Positions 53,239 through 64,000 of a stretch of 64,000 nt of DNA are shown here, piece after piece; within the stretch, counting starts at the first letter, position 1; the number at the start of each line of letters is the position of its first letter. The translations under genes and the position numbers were made by a program. The DNA is taken from assembly GCA_016711705.1 (NCBI GenBank), contig JADJSK010000003.1, positions 310,001 to 374,000 on the forward strand, given 5' to 3'. Source of the DNA: Candidatus Brachybacter algidus (GTDB lineage Bacteria; Bacteroidota; Bacteroidia; Chitinophagales; Saprospiraceae). The notes beneath the pieces are model-generated. The model had not been told where the DNA came from. It worked only from the letters and a program-made list of their open reading frames with translations, and did not search any database.

Positions 53239-56034
53239 TTATTGTTTTATCAACTTGGAAGTTTTAATTCCATCCTTATCTGTGAGCGTCAGTATGTACA
53301 TGCCTGGAGGTAGATTGGCATCCGTATCCAGGTCAAAGTAATGATCACCGGTAGTTAATTTTAGAGCCCTGTCTACAACTGTATTACCCTTTGAATCTAT
53401 CAGCCTCAACCTAGAATCTGTAGTTTTCCTTGACGTAAGAATTACATTAATCCGTTCGCCAAATGGATTTGGAAACACCTTCCAAGTGATATCATTGTCA
53501 AGTGTATTGGAAGCCATTGAGCAATCAGTTTTGAAATGAATTGTCTTGAAAAAACTGGTGTCAGTTTGACAAACAGTAATCACACCGAATTCATATTCTT
53601 TACATTCTTTTAATCCCTGAAGCGTAATACTTCTGGCAGTATCACTCAGATAAGTATAATCACCCCCCGGTAACTCACGATATCTGTAAGCATAAGCTAT
53701 TACATCGTCTTCAGGATCTTCCCAACTCAGATCGATGGTAGTGAATGTTTTGTTTGCTTGAAAAACACTGTCTATTTGATCACATTCATTGACCAATACA
53801 GGATACACATTTACACAATAGTCTTCAACCTCTCCCTGATCGCCATTGCAAGGCTGCGCTGTAGCAAGGAAGGTAAGCATCATTCTCATTTTGTACGTAC
53901 CCGGGTCCAATGCCCCATTGAAATCCATATTATAATTTATCGAAGTATTGTTGACTCCTATTACTTGCGTAAATAAGTTTTCAGAGGTTTCAAATGTTCC
54001 ATTTTTATTGATGTCTATAAAGACCCTTATACGGCCATTCTGACCTGGAAGTTTTTTTACATCTACTGTATTTGGGAATACACCATATTCCGGTAAACTT
54101 ATATTTAGAAAATCTCCAAAGTTGATATAACCGCGGTTCAATCCAGATTCAGCGACGGCCCCATTAATTACGGTTCTGTCGATATAGCCAAATAATGCTG
54201 TAGCATCTGTAGTACAGACATTTGTCTCACACGTAGATGGGCACTGTGTGAATATTCTAAATGTATCGCTGGTGATTGTATCGCCTGCAACACAAATCAC
54301 AGTGGCAAATACTTCATAAAATGCACAAGATTCAAGACCATTAATAGTCATGCTGTCACTTGTTGCCTCCAGAGTACTATAATTCAAATCTCCATCTTTT
54401 ATGTAATGGATTATACTGTTTTCATTTTGGTTAAGGTCTACGTTTTCAACAGTAATCGTTCCTTCTGAATTCGAAGCTATGGTAATACCTAAGAATGGCT
54501 GGCAGCATCTTTCTGATTGAAAAGTAGTTGAGATGCCCCATAAACTTGTATCATTAGGTTCACAGATACTTTGTAGCTGAAATTCATACAGCGTGCACGT
54601 CAGCGGAAGCAGCACGTCGAGTGGAGAGTCTACATTATTCAATACAATCCAATCAACACTGTCTAATGGACGATATCTTATATTTGTTTGCAATTGGCTG
54701 TCATCAAATGTCAATCTATAGGTATCATCCGTAAGATATTCAAACGTTTGAACTGAACCCGGTTGACAAGCTGAACAAGCTAAGCTCATTACATTAAGGG
54801 CTTTAGCCATATTAGACCTACCACTGGATAGCACCTTGTCTGCGTAAGAAGGAAACACATCCACCCCTTGAAGGATGGCATTTTTTACTGTCAACGCGAA
54901 CGCTGTAGGATCAGATTTCATTAGTTGACCGATTCCTTCGCAAGGATACGAATATAATAAGGCAACCATTCCCGCTACCAATGGTGAAGAAAAGGAAGTT
55001 CCTGTGGTGGTGGTATATCTGTTATTCGATCTTGTAGTTACAATATTTACTCCGGGAGCGCCGAGGTCTATAGATACTACGCCATATCCACAAGCGGCAT
55101 AGGCATCTTTATTATTTGTACGACCTACACTTATGAGATAAGGGCTTGTGCAGCCGGTAGGTAGATCGCCATCAACGTCAACGTTTACATTACTGTTTGA
55201 AGTAGCTGCTACACTTAATATACCTGCTGCACCCATGACATCATAAAAATTACACCAGATTGGAGCATCAGCGGGTTTGCCGTAATCAATACCCCAAGAA
55301 GAGTTGACGGAGACTACGAATGCGCCTTCGGATCCATTTGTATTATTGTATAATATTCTGCTTTGTAAAGGATAGTCGTAGCTTTCTATTACGGAAGATT
55401 CTTCAGTACCGGCATAGACTACATTCATCATCTTGACATTCCAGTTGATTCCAGAGACACCTATACCATTATTGCCGACAGCACCGATCATGCCATTGAC
55501 ATTCACTCCATGGCCACCTTCATTAACATTACTATCATTATTCTGAAAGTTCCAGCCATGGACATCATCGATAAAACCATTGCCATCATCATCAATATTA
55601 TTACCTGGGATCTCTTTACTATTAAACCAAATATTAGCTGCTAAGTCCTCATGTTCATAGTTTGTGCCATCATCCACTATGCAGACAACGATTGTATCAC
55701 CATTGGCAGTCTTCCCTCCGGTAGTAGTTTCCCAAGCTGTTTCAGCGGATGCGAGTGCTACTGCAGAAAGATTTTTTATAAAACTTAATTCTTGCTTTTC
55801 TTTCCCAGTGGTTGAAATGACTTTTATCAGATAAACTGGTTCAGAAGCAGAAAGCCTTTTGTATTCATCTATGATTACATCTCTGCCATTGCCTGAATAT
55901 TGCTGTACAAACGTTTCGAAACTAGAGTTTTTTTGTAAAAGGATGATAAACTCTCCAGCCTTAAAGGTTGCCTCCTGGCTAAAAAGACTCACAGAAATGA
56001 AAATTAGGAATAATGTGGTAATACGTTTATACAT
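53239..56034 (-). CDS. Subtilisin-like (S8) protease secreted by the type IX system
   Basis: 931 residues. A signal peptide (TTLFLIFISVSLFSQEA), a pro-region to about 100, then a subtilase domain with Asp (VVCIVDDGTNYEHEDLAANI), His (NVNEGGHGVNVNGMIGA) and Ser (TTTTGTSFSSPLVAGMVAL). Two fibronectin-III-like segments (NIRYRPLDSVDWIVLNNVDS; YAYRYRELPGGDYTYLSD) surround a GEVED domain (INFGDFLNISLPEYG, GDQGEVEDYCVNVYP). The C-terminus is a type A T9SS sorting domain (WKVFPNPFGERINVILTS, LPPGMYILTLTD, SKLIKQ). It would be exported, processed by PorU and fixed on the surface or released, and probably degrades proteins outside the cell. Confidence 0.93.
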   Translation of the reverse strand: MYKRITTLFLIFISVSLFSQEATFKAGEFIILLQKNSSFETFVQQYSGNGRDVIIDEYKRLSASEPVYLIKVISTTGKEKQELSFIKNLSAVALASAETAWETTTGGKTANGDTIVVCIVDDGTNYEHEDLAANIWFNSKEIPGNNIDDDGNGFIDDVHGWNFQNNDSNVNEGGHGVNVNGMIGAVGNNGIGVSGINWNVKMMNVVYAGTEESSVIESYDYPLQSRILYNNTNGSEGAFVVSVNSSWGIDYGKPADAPIWCNFYDVMGAAGILSVAATSNSNVNVDVDGDLPTGCTSPYLISVGRTNNKDAYAACGYGVVSIDLGAPGVNIVTTRSNNRYTTTTGTSFSSPLVAGMVALLYSYPCEGIGQLMKSDPTAFALTVKNAILQGVDVFPSYADKVLSSGRSNMAKALNVMSLACSACQPGSVQTFEYLTDDTYRLTFDDSQLQTNIRYRPLDSVDWIVLNNVDSPLDVLLPLTCTLYEFQLQSICEPNDTSLWGISTTFQSERCCQPFLGITIASNSEGTITVENVDLNQNENSIIHYIKDGDLNYSTLEATSDSMTINGLESCAFYEVFATVICVAGDTITSDTFRIFTQCPSTCETNVCTTDATALFGYIDRTVINGAVAESGLNRGYINFGDFLNISLPEYGVFPNTVDVKKLPGQNGRIRVFIDINKNGTFETSENLFTQVIGVNNTSINYNMDFNGALDPGTYKMRMMLTFLATAQPCNGDQGEVEDYCVNVYPVLVNECDQIDSVFQANKTFTTIDLSWEDPEDDVIAYAYRYRELPGGDYTYLSDTARSITLQGLKECKEYEFGVITVCQTDTSFFKTIHFKTDCSMASNTLDNDITWKVFPNPFGERINVILTSRKTTDSRLRLIDSKGNTVVDRALKLTTGDHYFDLDTDANLPPGMYILTLTDKDGIKTSKLIKQ

Positions 56035-56413
56035 ATAAAAATGTTTTTAAAATATGAACTAAAGCTTAATAGCGCAAAAACCTCAATCAATAAATTATCC
56101 AAAAAGATTTTCAAATATACACGGATTTTTAGAAAAAATGTGTAGTCCAGATTAAAGCATGAAAACAGGAATTTATTTATTGGTATTCATAATTTGATAT
56201 GATGTCCGATGAGAAGAAAAAATTGTTGGTCTATGGCCGAATGTAAATTCATACTTGACCGAATGAATTTGGTCAAAATGACAGTCAGTTCAGAATTTTC
56301 GGTAAAATAATGATCGATTAAAATATTTGTTTTGCTTAAAGTGTTAAAATTCGAAATATATGAATGGGTCAGGCAATAAAAAATATTAAAAGTAAGTATT
56401 AATAAAAGCATTT
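56035..56413. other. Intergenic region, no gene seen
   Basis: 379 bases between the subtilase start and the small plus-strand gene; AT-rich, no repeat or convincing coding sequence. Confidence 0.45.
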
Positions 56414-56701
56414 ATGGAAAGAAGAAAAAAGTTCCAAAATGAAAATTTGTACTTTAAAATAATTGATTTAATGACAGATACCATCATCCCATTTGCAAAA
56501 TTTTCAAATGATACATTATTACAAGCTAGAAGTATGAGACATTTATTAAAAATTGCAAGTGCAATAACATTATTTGGTATCCTATTATTTTTTGTTTCCA
56601 AGAAAAGCAATTCAGAAAAAGAAGTGATCATAAAAGTCAAGGCTTCAAAGACTGCGTCTTACAGTAACAGCAGCTTCGCCACATACGATAATTTAGTTTA
56701 G
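56414..56701 (+). CDS. Possible small single-span membrane protein
   Basis: 95 residues from ATG 56414. Charged N-terminus (MERRKKFQNENLYFKIIDL), one hydrophobic segment (IASAITLFGILLFFVSKK, about 47-64), then a Lys- and Ser-rich tail. I do not recognise it. It could be a real small protein upstream of cardiolipin synthase, or a chance frame; a comparable frame on the other strand (56386-56640) also exists. Confidence 0.4.
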   Translation: MERRKKFQNENLYFKIIDLMTDTIIPFAKFSNDTLLQARSMRHLLKIASAITLFGILLFFVSKKSNSEKEVIIKVKASKTASYSNSSFATYDNLV

Positions 56702-56828
56702 AAAGGATCACACCTCTGAGTTACCCAGTCTAATTTAGTTATTGGGTTAATTTTTTTTCATTTATACCAATCTATTTACATCTAATCAATATTAATGGGT
56801 TATATTCAACCTACTAATATTATTGAAT

Positions 56829-58310
56829 ATGGTGTTATCTTTTCTGGGAAATATCAATTCTGATTGGCAGAATTTACTTTATTATGGAAGTATCGTAGTT
56901 GTAGTTCTAATTTATTTTGGAGTTATAACTACCTTGCTCATAGAGAACCGGGACCCTGTAAAATCACTTGCCTACATCATGATTTTCCTATTGTTACCTG
57001 GTGTAGGGCTAATAGTATATTTTTTGATAGGCAGAGATCACAGAAAGCAGAAAAAATTTACACTGAAGGGCTCACGGGATCTAATGCGTTTGAGAGAATT
57101 TATAGATGTTTACAAAGAATATTTTATTCATGTCCGTCAAGAATTAGAGAATAAATTCGGTGATAAAAGTTTTATATCAGACCTCTTTTTATATACAAAG
57201 CAATCAATCCTTACAGAAAACAATGATGTTTCAATTCTTGAAAATGGCGAAGAGAAATATAAAAAATTGTTGGAGGATATTAATAATGCAACCCATCATA
57301 TTCATATAGAGTATTACATTTTTGATCATGACGAGACAGGAATGAAAATAGCCAAAGCATTGGTGGAAAAGGCATCGGAAGGTGTGTTGGTAAGATTTAT
57401 ATATGATGATTTTGGAAGTAACAATATCGGTGATATTCCCGAAATACTCGAAAATGGAAATGTCGAGGTGATTCCCTTTGACCCATTGTGGATGAAATTA
57501 TATACCAATGCAAACTATAGAAATCATAGAAAAATAGTGGTGATCGATGGGACAATTGGATATGTGGGAGGTATCAATGTTTCAAATAAATATGACAATA
57601 CTAAGAAAAACTCAGTTTTCTGGCGGGATACACACATTAGAATAGAAGGCAATGCAGTGAATTTGTTACAAATGCAATTTCTGCTGAGCTATAAATATGC
57701 TTCTGGTGAATTGACTTTTCCCATAGAATTTCCCTACTTTAATTATAATCAGAATAAGGGTGACGCTTTTATTGATATTGTAGGCAGTGGTCCAGATAGC
57801 AACGAACCATATAATATGTTAGGGATCATTTCGGCTATCAATACCGCAAAAAGTGAGATCAACATTACAAACCCTTATTTTATTCCTAATGCACAGATCA
57901 TTACTGCGTTAGAAGTTGCTTCGCTATCAGGAAAGAAAGTCAAATTGATTGTACCTAAGGAGGCAGATTCTAAGTTTGTGCAATTCGCTATGAACTCTTA
58001 CATGAAGAAGATGCTTGAAGTTGGCGTAGAAGTTTATGTTTATAAAAAAGGTTTTATTCATGCTAAAACCATTACCGTTGATGATGATATTTCAATAGTA
58101 GGTACAGTTAACTTTGACAATCGTAGCTTTTTCATCAATTTTGAAATTGCAGCCTTTGTTTATGACAAAAAAGTAAATTCCGGGCTTAGAGAATTGTTTG
58201 AAAATGACATGGAAGATTGTGATAAATTAATACTTTCTGAATGGCAGAAGAGACCTATCGGTACAAAATTTATGGAAAGTCTTTGCAGATTGCTGACTCC
58301 TTTGTTGTGA
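56829..58310 (+). CDS. cls: Cardiolipin synthase (phospholipase D family)
   Basis: 493 residues from the ATG at 56829 (a TTG at 56823 would add two residues). Two N-terminal membrane segments (LLYYGSIVVVVLIYFGVITT, SLAYIMIFLLLPGVGLIVYF) contain the family motif ENRDPVKSLAYI. Two phospholipase D half-sites follow: NYRNHRKIVVIDGTIGYVGG near 231 and GFIHAKTITVDDDISIVGTV near 411, with NFDNRSFFINFE. It joins two phosphatidylglycerol molecules into cardiolipin at the inner membrane. Monocistronic; a long hairpin follows it. Confidence 0.94.
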   Translation: MVLSFLGNINSDWQNLLYYGSIVVVVLIYFGVITTLLIENRDPVKSLAYIMIFLLLPGVGLIVYFLIGRDHRKQKKFTLKGSRDLMRLREFIDVYKEYFIHVRQELENKFGDKSFISDLFLYTKQSILTENNDVSILENGEEKYKKLLEDINNATHHIHIEYYIFDHDETGMKIAKALVEKASEGVLVRFIYDDFGSNNIGDIPEILENGNVEVIPFDPLWMKLYTNANYRNHRKIVVIDGTIGYVGGINVSNKYDNTKKNSVFWRDTHIRIEGNAVNLLQMQFLLSYKYASGELTFPIEFPYFNYNQNKGDAFIDIVGSGPDSNEPYNMLGIISAINTAKSEINITNPYFIPNAQIITALEVASLSGKKVKLIVPKEADSKFVQFAMNSYMKKMLEVGVEVYVYKKGFIHAKTITVDDDISIVGTVNFDNRSFFINFEIAAFVYDKKVNSGLRELFENDMEDCDKLILSEWQKRPIGTKFMESLCRLLTPLL

Positions 58311-58325
58311 TTAAGTCTCACCAAG

Positions 58326-58387
58326 TTTTGAATTTTTACACTGTAGGGACAGGTAGCGACTTGTCACTACAGTGTAAAAATTCAAAA
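58326..58387. repeat. Long perfect hairpin after cls
   Basis: 21-bp arms (TTTTGAATTTTTACACTGTA plus G, 58326-58346, against 58367-58387) with no mismatch and an inner GACA/TGTC stem in the 20-base loop. No T tract directly follows, so it may be an intergenic palindrome rather than a standard terminator. Confidence 0.8.
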
Positions 58388-58519
58388 ATTAATTGAAAAT
58401 CATGTATTCTGAATAATTTATTAAAAAGCTATTGAATTGAAGAAATAATGAGTGTAAAGCCTTCAGGATGAATTAAATGTGCATTTTTGACACCAGTCAT
58501 AAAAAGCCTTATTAAGTTA

Positions 58520-61500
58520 TCATTTAATTACTGTAACATCTCCTTTGAATATTTTTATATCACCATCTGTGAGCTCAACTTCTACGAAATAGACAAATAC
58601 CATTGGGTTTTCCTCTTTTCCTTTGAATGTTCCATTCCAGCCAAGTTCTTCCTTATTTGGTTCGAAATTATTTCTTTCGAATACCAATCCGCCCCACCTA
58701 TTAAATATGCGGAGAGTCTTGACTGATTTAATATTATCATCAGCAAACACTGTTAATCCATCATTTATTCCATCATGATTTGGAGAAATCACATTTGGGA
58801 TAAATACATTGATCTTTTTTCGGATTCTTACCTCTATTATTCCTTCATCCATGCAACCTTGACTATCCATTACGACAACCTTATATGTTACATTTGAATC
58901 CGGTTTGGCAGTTGGATCCGGACAGTCATCGCAAGAGAGCCAGGTAGCAGGAGTCCATGATATAGTCTCATAATCACCCAGAATGTCAGTTTTAAGGACT
59001 ACACTCTCCCCCTTATCAATAATATATATTGGATTAATATTTAATTCAACAGAACTATTGAACTTAAATTCAATTTGTTTAGTGACAATACAGCCTTTAG
59101 AATCAGTTAGAATTACATCATATATTCCAAAGTCCAACATCTCAAATGTGGCAGGGAGAGAAGTAACAGGAGATTTTTTTTCACCGTTGATCGTGATCTG
59201 ATAAGGTAAAGTTAAATTACTGGTCTGATAAAGGACAAAAGAGTTATTATCATCATCTGAACATGCAGAAGATTTAATAGTCCAAAATGCTTCGCTAATC
59301 GGTAATGTTGCAATTTTGAAATCAAGAGTTGTCTGACAATCAAACCCGGGACTTTGAATTATGAGTTGGTAATCATTAGGTTCAATATTGTCAATTGATA
59401 AGTTCGCGGTAAATGTTAAACCATTGTCGATAGAATATAACAGGTTTTGGCCTGCCAATACCGTTATCTTAAGACTCCCCAATGGTTTATTGCAAGAGGG
59501 TTGGGTGACGAGGAGTAATACTTCTGGCTGTGGTTTGATAATTATATTTTTTTGATCTGTGGCGCTCAGACAAGGTCCAGCACCATCAGGATCCACAGTT
59601 GTATAAGTAACTACTATAGTTCCATTCAGAAGGTCCTGTGGAGAAGGAGTATATATCGCATTTTTTATGTTAGAATTGTTGAAATTCCCAGATCCATTTG
59701 TGGTCCATGAACCGTTTGCAATTCCTGATATTATTGGATTTAATTGCACTGGATTTAATTGACATATAGTCGTATCAGGTCCTACATTTACGGTGACGTT
59801 GTTTGTACAGTCACAATTGGCTACATTAATAGTTATTGAGTCTATTGAAACGCAAGTCCCAACGTTTGCCTTATAAAATATTTTGTGTGTACCTACACCT
59901 GCTATCATTGGATCAAACTGATTGCCGGATATTCCATTACCAGTAAATATTCCTCCGGTAGGAGTAACCGTTAGCGTAATAGGTAGATCGTCCAAACAAA
60001 GATCTGCAACACTTTGAAATACAATCACAGGAGGAGTGTTGATTGTGATCTTCATAGTATTGGAGGCGGGATTGCAAGGGCCTATTCCATCAGGATCTTC
60101 GGTAGTCAGCGTAATAATAACTGAACCATTTAACACATCATTTGGTCCGGGAGCATAGCTGGTATTCAATGAATTTGCGTTACCAAATATCCCATCTCCG
60201 GCAGTAGTCCAGGTAGCACTATTTGCGTTTGAGATGATACCCACCAAAGAAAAAGTTGACCCCTTGCACGCTGCTTGATCGATACCTGCATCCGAAGTAG
60301 CTTGATTTGGACATGCGCAGTCATTGACTTTAAAACTTGTTATAGCTTGATTGGTGCATGGAGAAGTACCAACTATGTAGGTTATAGTCTGAGTGCCTAT
60401 CATACTTGGATTGAAGGAAGTAATTGCATTTACCAGATCTCCGTTTAAGTAATATGAACCACCGGCCGGACTACCTATATTTAAGACTATTGCAGGATCG
60501 CCAATGCAAAAATCTGCCAGTGTTCCTATTGAAACAGCAGGTAGATCAATAACATTCACTACAATATCATCACTGCCGTCACATCCTCCGCTACTCACAT
60601 CGTAAGACAATGTAAAGCTTCCGATTCCTGCAATAGCGGGATCAAAGGTATTGCCTGTTACTCCGATACCTGACCACGTTCCACCGCCTGGATTTCCTGT
60701 AAGGGTAACAGGATTAGCGCTGATACACAGATCATTCACAGGATTGGCAACTACGGAAAGCATCGCTTGAAAAGTAATGACAGTCTGATCAGTGGCTGCT
60801 GAGCAGGGTCCTGCCCCATCAGGATCCGATGCTGTTAAGGTTAAAGTTACTGAACCTGCAAGTATATCTGCCGGACTTGCATTATAAATAGTCAGAGCCA
60901 TATTCGGATCATCAAAAAATCCGGTGCCGCTTGTACTCCATAAAGGAGTTGTATTTACTGTTCCATTAAGCAGAATTAATTGATTGCCACAGACTTTTAG
61001 GTCACTTCCTGCATTTGCCATAGCAGGATTAGGGCAATTGCAATCAGTTACAACTATTTGGATGTTTTCGCTTGCTGTGCAATTATTTGAATTAGTGAAA
61101 GTATAGTTGATAGTGTGTGTGCCAGGTCCAGCTGTGGAGGGGTCAAAACTATTGCCTGTAACTCCATTTCCTGACCATAAGCCACCAGTAGGAGTGGCTG
61201 AAAGTATTACACTGGGATCCCCATCGCATAATTGACTTACCGGTGAAATATTAATCACAAGGAAATCAAAAGTAATAACAACTTGATCATCAGCAATTAC
61301 ACAAGGACCAATTCCGTCAGGATCAGCATCTGTTAAAGTTAGAATTACTGAACCAAAATTAATATCAGCCTGACTTGGCGTATAAGTAGTGTTTACATCA
61401 TTTATATTTGAAAAGGTACCACTGCCTGAAGTGGACCATGTTCCTGCATGGTTAGCAGTACCGGAAAGTATTGCGGCATCACCTGCACAGACTATATCGT

Positions 61501-64000
61501 CTGGTCCTGCATTGGCGAAAGCCGGATCCGCACATCCACAATCAACCACAAGAATCGCTAAAGTTTCAGCATCAGAACAATTGTTTGCATCCGTATACTC
61601 ATATATTAATTGTGCATTACCAACACCAGCCACAGAAGGGTCAAAAATATTTCCTGTGACACCTGTTCCTGTCCAAATTCCTCCTGGAGGCGTTGCTGAC
61701 AATGTAATTGGAGCATCCGTCAAACAGATATCAGCCACGGGATCGATATTTACTACAACTGTAGTGAAAGTTAGGACAATTTGATCACTGGCAGAACTGC
61801 AAGGACCTACACCATCCGGATCGGTAGCAGTTAAGGTTAATGTGACTGTTCCTGCCAGAAGTCAGCGGTACTGGGAGAATATGTTGTAATGGCGGAATTA
61901 AGGTTTGCAAATATTCCGCTTCCACTTGTTGCCCAAATCGCTGTGGTGCTTACACTGCCGGTGAGCGCTGCATCATCACCATTGCAAATAATTAAATCCA
62001 TACCAGCATCGGCAATCGCAGGATTCGCACAACCACAATCTGAAACCACAATACTTGTGGAGCTGCTTCCCATGCAACCATTTACATCTGTATAGTTATA
62101 AGTTACTTGCCATGATCCGACACCTGCCAGTAGGGGATCAAATGTGTTACCAATTACTCCTGTCCCAGACCAGATTCCTCCTGCAGGACTGCCTGATAAT
62201 GTTACGGCAGGGTCATTTAAACATTGAGTTGGCACTGGAGTAACACTTACGGCAGGATTTGAATAAAGTGTAATGCCGAGATTATTGGGCATATTAATAG
62301 TTCCCGGGCAACCAGTATTAGCATCTTCTAATGAAGTTACAGTAATATTTAAGACGCCCGGAGGAACAAATGATGGAATGGTAATAGTATTGTTGGCAGC
62401 ATTATAGGATGGGAAAAGCCCAGAGTAACAAAAAGTAAAGTTATTAGAAGCTGATAGTGCATTATCGCTGAAGTTATAACCAAAAAATGGGCTGGTTATT
62501 AAGAAATCTACGTTGTACAGCCCTGATCCTCCTCTGATATTGAAGGATACATTCTCACATTCTCCGGGGCAAAGACCTGCTGTGCCGCTGAGGGTAATGC
62601 TTGGATTTGAATTTACGCTTACAGTAACTGTGTTAGGTGGATTAATAATGCCTGGACATGTAGTAAAATTGTTATCAACAATTAAGGTAGCAGAAATTAT
62701 AAAATCACCTTGGCTAACTGTATTTGGAATATTTAGGGTGTTGGTTGCGGCATTATAGGATGACGTGGCTCCAACATAACATACATTAATGTTTTCTCCA
62801 TTTGTTATGGACGGATCCATAAAATTATAGTTGAAAGTACCATCTGTGATATTAAAGGACAATTGATATGTGCCCCCGGTTCCACCTGTTATGAGGATTG
62901 AAAAAGTTCCACATTCGTTTATACATAGATCTATATCTCCAGCAATAGAAATCGTTGGTTGCTGAACAATATCAAGGATAAAAAAATCATCAACGGATGA
63001 ACAGGGGCCAGCTCCATCCGGATCAGGTGCCGTGAGCGTAATAGTAACTGTCCCGCCGGCAATATCCAATGGACCTGGATTATAATTTGTTGTCAAGGCT
63101 GCATCGTTATCAAAGGTACCGTCACCAGAGGTAGTCCATGTAAAAATGGCTGAATTAACCACTGTTCCACTTACTATAGGAATTTCATTCGCGCATATTT
63201 GTTGATCAGGACCTGCGTCCACCATTATTGGGTTTAAGCATCCACAATCAGAAACTAAGATGGAGGTATTGGCAGTATTGCTGCATCCATTTCCATCCGT
63301 AAAAGAATAAGTAATCAACCAGTTTCCCGAACCTGCTGCTGCAGGATCGAATGAGTTGCCGCTCACTCCAGTTCCAGTCCATGTGCCGCCTGCCGGAGAT
63401 CCGGTAAGTGTGATTGCAGCATCAATAGTGCAAAGAGGACCAGCCGGGTTAACACTAACTGAAGGTAATGTATTTATCAATATACTTATAGTCTGACCAG
63501 ACGCGCATTGACCTATGTCAGGTGTAAAAATATAGCTTGAACTTCCGGTTACATTTGTATTTATAGCCGGTGGAGACCAGGTTCCATTGACCATATTCGG
63601 AGAAGTAGTAACCAGAACAGGTGGCGTTGAATTTTGACAAAATGGACCTAGAGCGCCGAAGTCGGGTACAGTTTGTGGATCAATTGTAATCGACAAGGTC
63701 GTAGTTGACGCACACTGTCCGGCAGTGGGTGTAAAGGTGTAAGTAGTGGTCATTGTATTGTCAATAGCAGGAGACCAGGTACCATTTACTCCATTCAAAG
63801 AAGTAGTTGGAAGGGCTGGTATCGCAGCGCCGGCGCAATAGCTTGGTGGTGCTGTAAAATTAGGTATGGTGGGTTGGTTAATTGTAATCGACAAGGTAGT
63901 ATTCGAAGCACATAGTCCGGGAGTGGGTGTAAATGTGTAAGTCGTGGTCATTGTATTGTCAATAGCAGGAGACCAAGTACCATTTATACCATTAAGGGAA
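58520..64000 (-). pseudogene. Giant surface protein with ~166-residue repeats and gliding-type C-terminal domain (partial, one frameshift)
   Basis: The minus-strand frame is open from the window end (N-terminus missing) to 58520, at least 1,800 residues, broken once near 61860. Inserting one base between GAC and TTC restores AD(I)LAGTVTLTLTATDPDG, matching a sister repeat ADILAGSVTLTLTASDPDG. Repeats of about 166 residues share ADAG/ANAGPD, TSGSGTF, LTLTAxDPDGxGPC, GGxWSGxGVTGNxFDP and a final DCGC; upstream units are shorter (YTFTPTAGQCA, GVNGTWSPAIDNTMTTTY). The C-terminus VFIPNVISPNHDGINDGLTV and IFNRWGGLVFE is the type B domain of gliding-motility adhesins. It would be a T9SS-exported adhesin like SprB. 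Confidence 0.85.

Noticed and set aside
56187..56411. 74-residue minus-strand frame between subtilase and cls
   Set aside because: Composition typical of AT-rich chance frames; no promoter, family or conserved features.

Overview
The window is a chromosomal segment of a member of the Bacteroidota, probably a Saprospiria- or Cytophagia-like gliding lineage. This rests on type IX secretion (T9SS) and gliding genes (porU, a porP/sprF homologue, gldJ), two proteins ending in T9SS C-terminal sorting domains, AT-rich DNA, genes without Shine-Dalgarno sites, and promoters of the Bacteroidota type (TTTG, about 19 bases, TAnnTTTG), perfect in front of pgk.

Layout. 1-5.7 kb: porU (5' part, minus strand), then porP/sprF, gldJ and murF on the plus strand. 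5.7-19.2 kb: housekeeping and envelope genes: a degenerate ureohydrolase-like protein, an OmpA-family porin, pgk, an M20 amidohydrolase, proline dehydrogenase, a NarL-type two-component pair, and a der-rfbC-rfbD-glycosyltransferase run. 19.2-28.9 kb is an accessory island with many broken genes. It holds an XRE regulator with an internal stop, a decayed peptide natural-product locus (double-glycine precursor, truncated ATP-grasp maturase), four related exported proteins, an Rpn-type PD-(D/E)XK nuclease gene split by a 104-bp insertion and followed by two further copies of its C-terminal tail, a stray copy of the glycosyltransferase 3' end, and an AAA ATPase with a C-terminal nuclease-like region. 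28.9-58.3 kb returns to core functions: antiporter, NlpC/P60 protein, purL, thioredoxin-like lipoproteins, lipA, M3 peptidase, pyrR-pyrB, a lysine/alanine-dehydrogenase-like gene, HtrA, GAPDH with a NUDIX regulator, an ACMSD-type decarboxylase, a T9SS-exported subtilase and cardiolipin synthase. 58.5-64 kb: the 3' part of a giant surface protein with ~166-residue repeats and a gliding-type C-terminal domain, running off the window end.

The T9SS parts and their likely cargo (subtilase, giant repeat protein) are linked functionally: PorU is the sortase that would process the C-terminal domains of both.

At least five genes (glycosyltransferase, an exported paralog, purL, the dehydrogenase, the giant protein) are each broken by one single-base indel, three of them at runs of A or T. 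This pattern fits consensus sequencing error better than true gene loss, especially for purL. In contrast, the in-frame stops in the island and the 104-bp insertion look like real decay. Intergenic regions carry several dispersed repeat families and striking palindromes (27.5, 31.1, 40.5-40.8 and 58.3 kb). No tRNA, rRNA or CRISPR array was seen.
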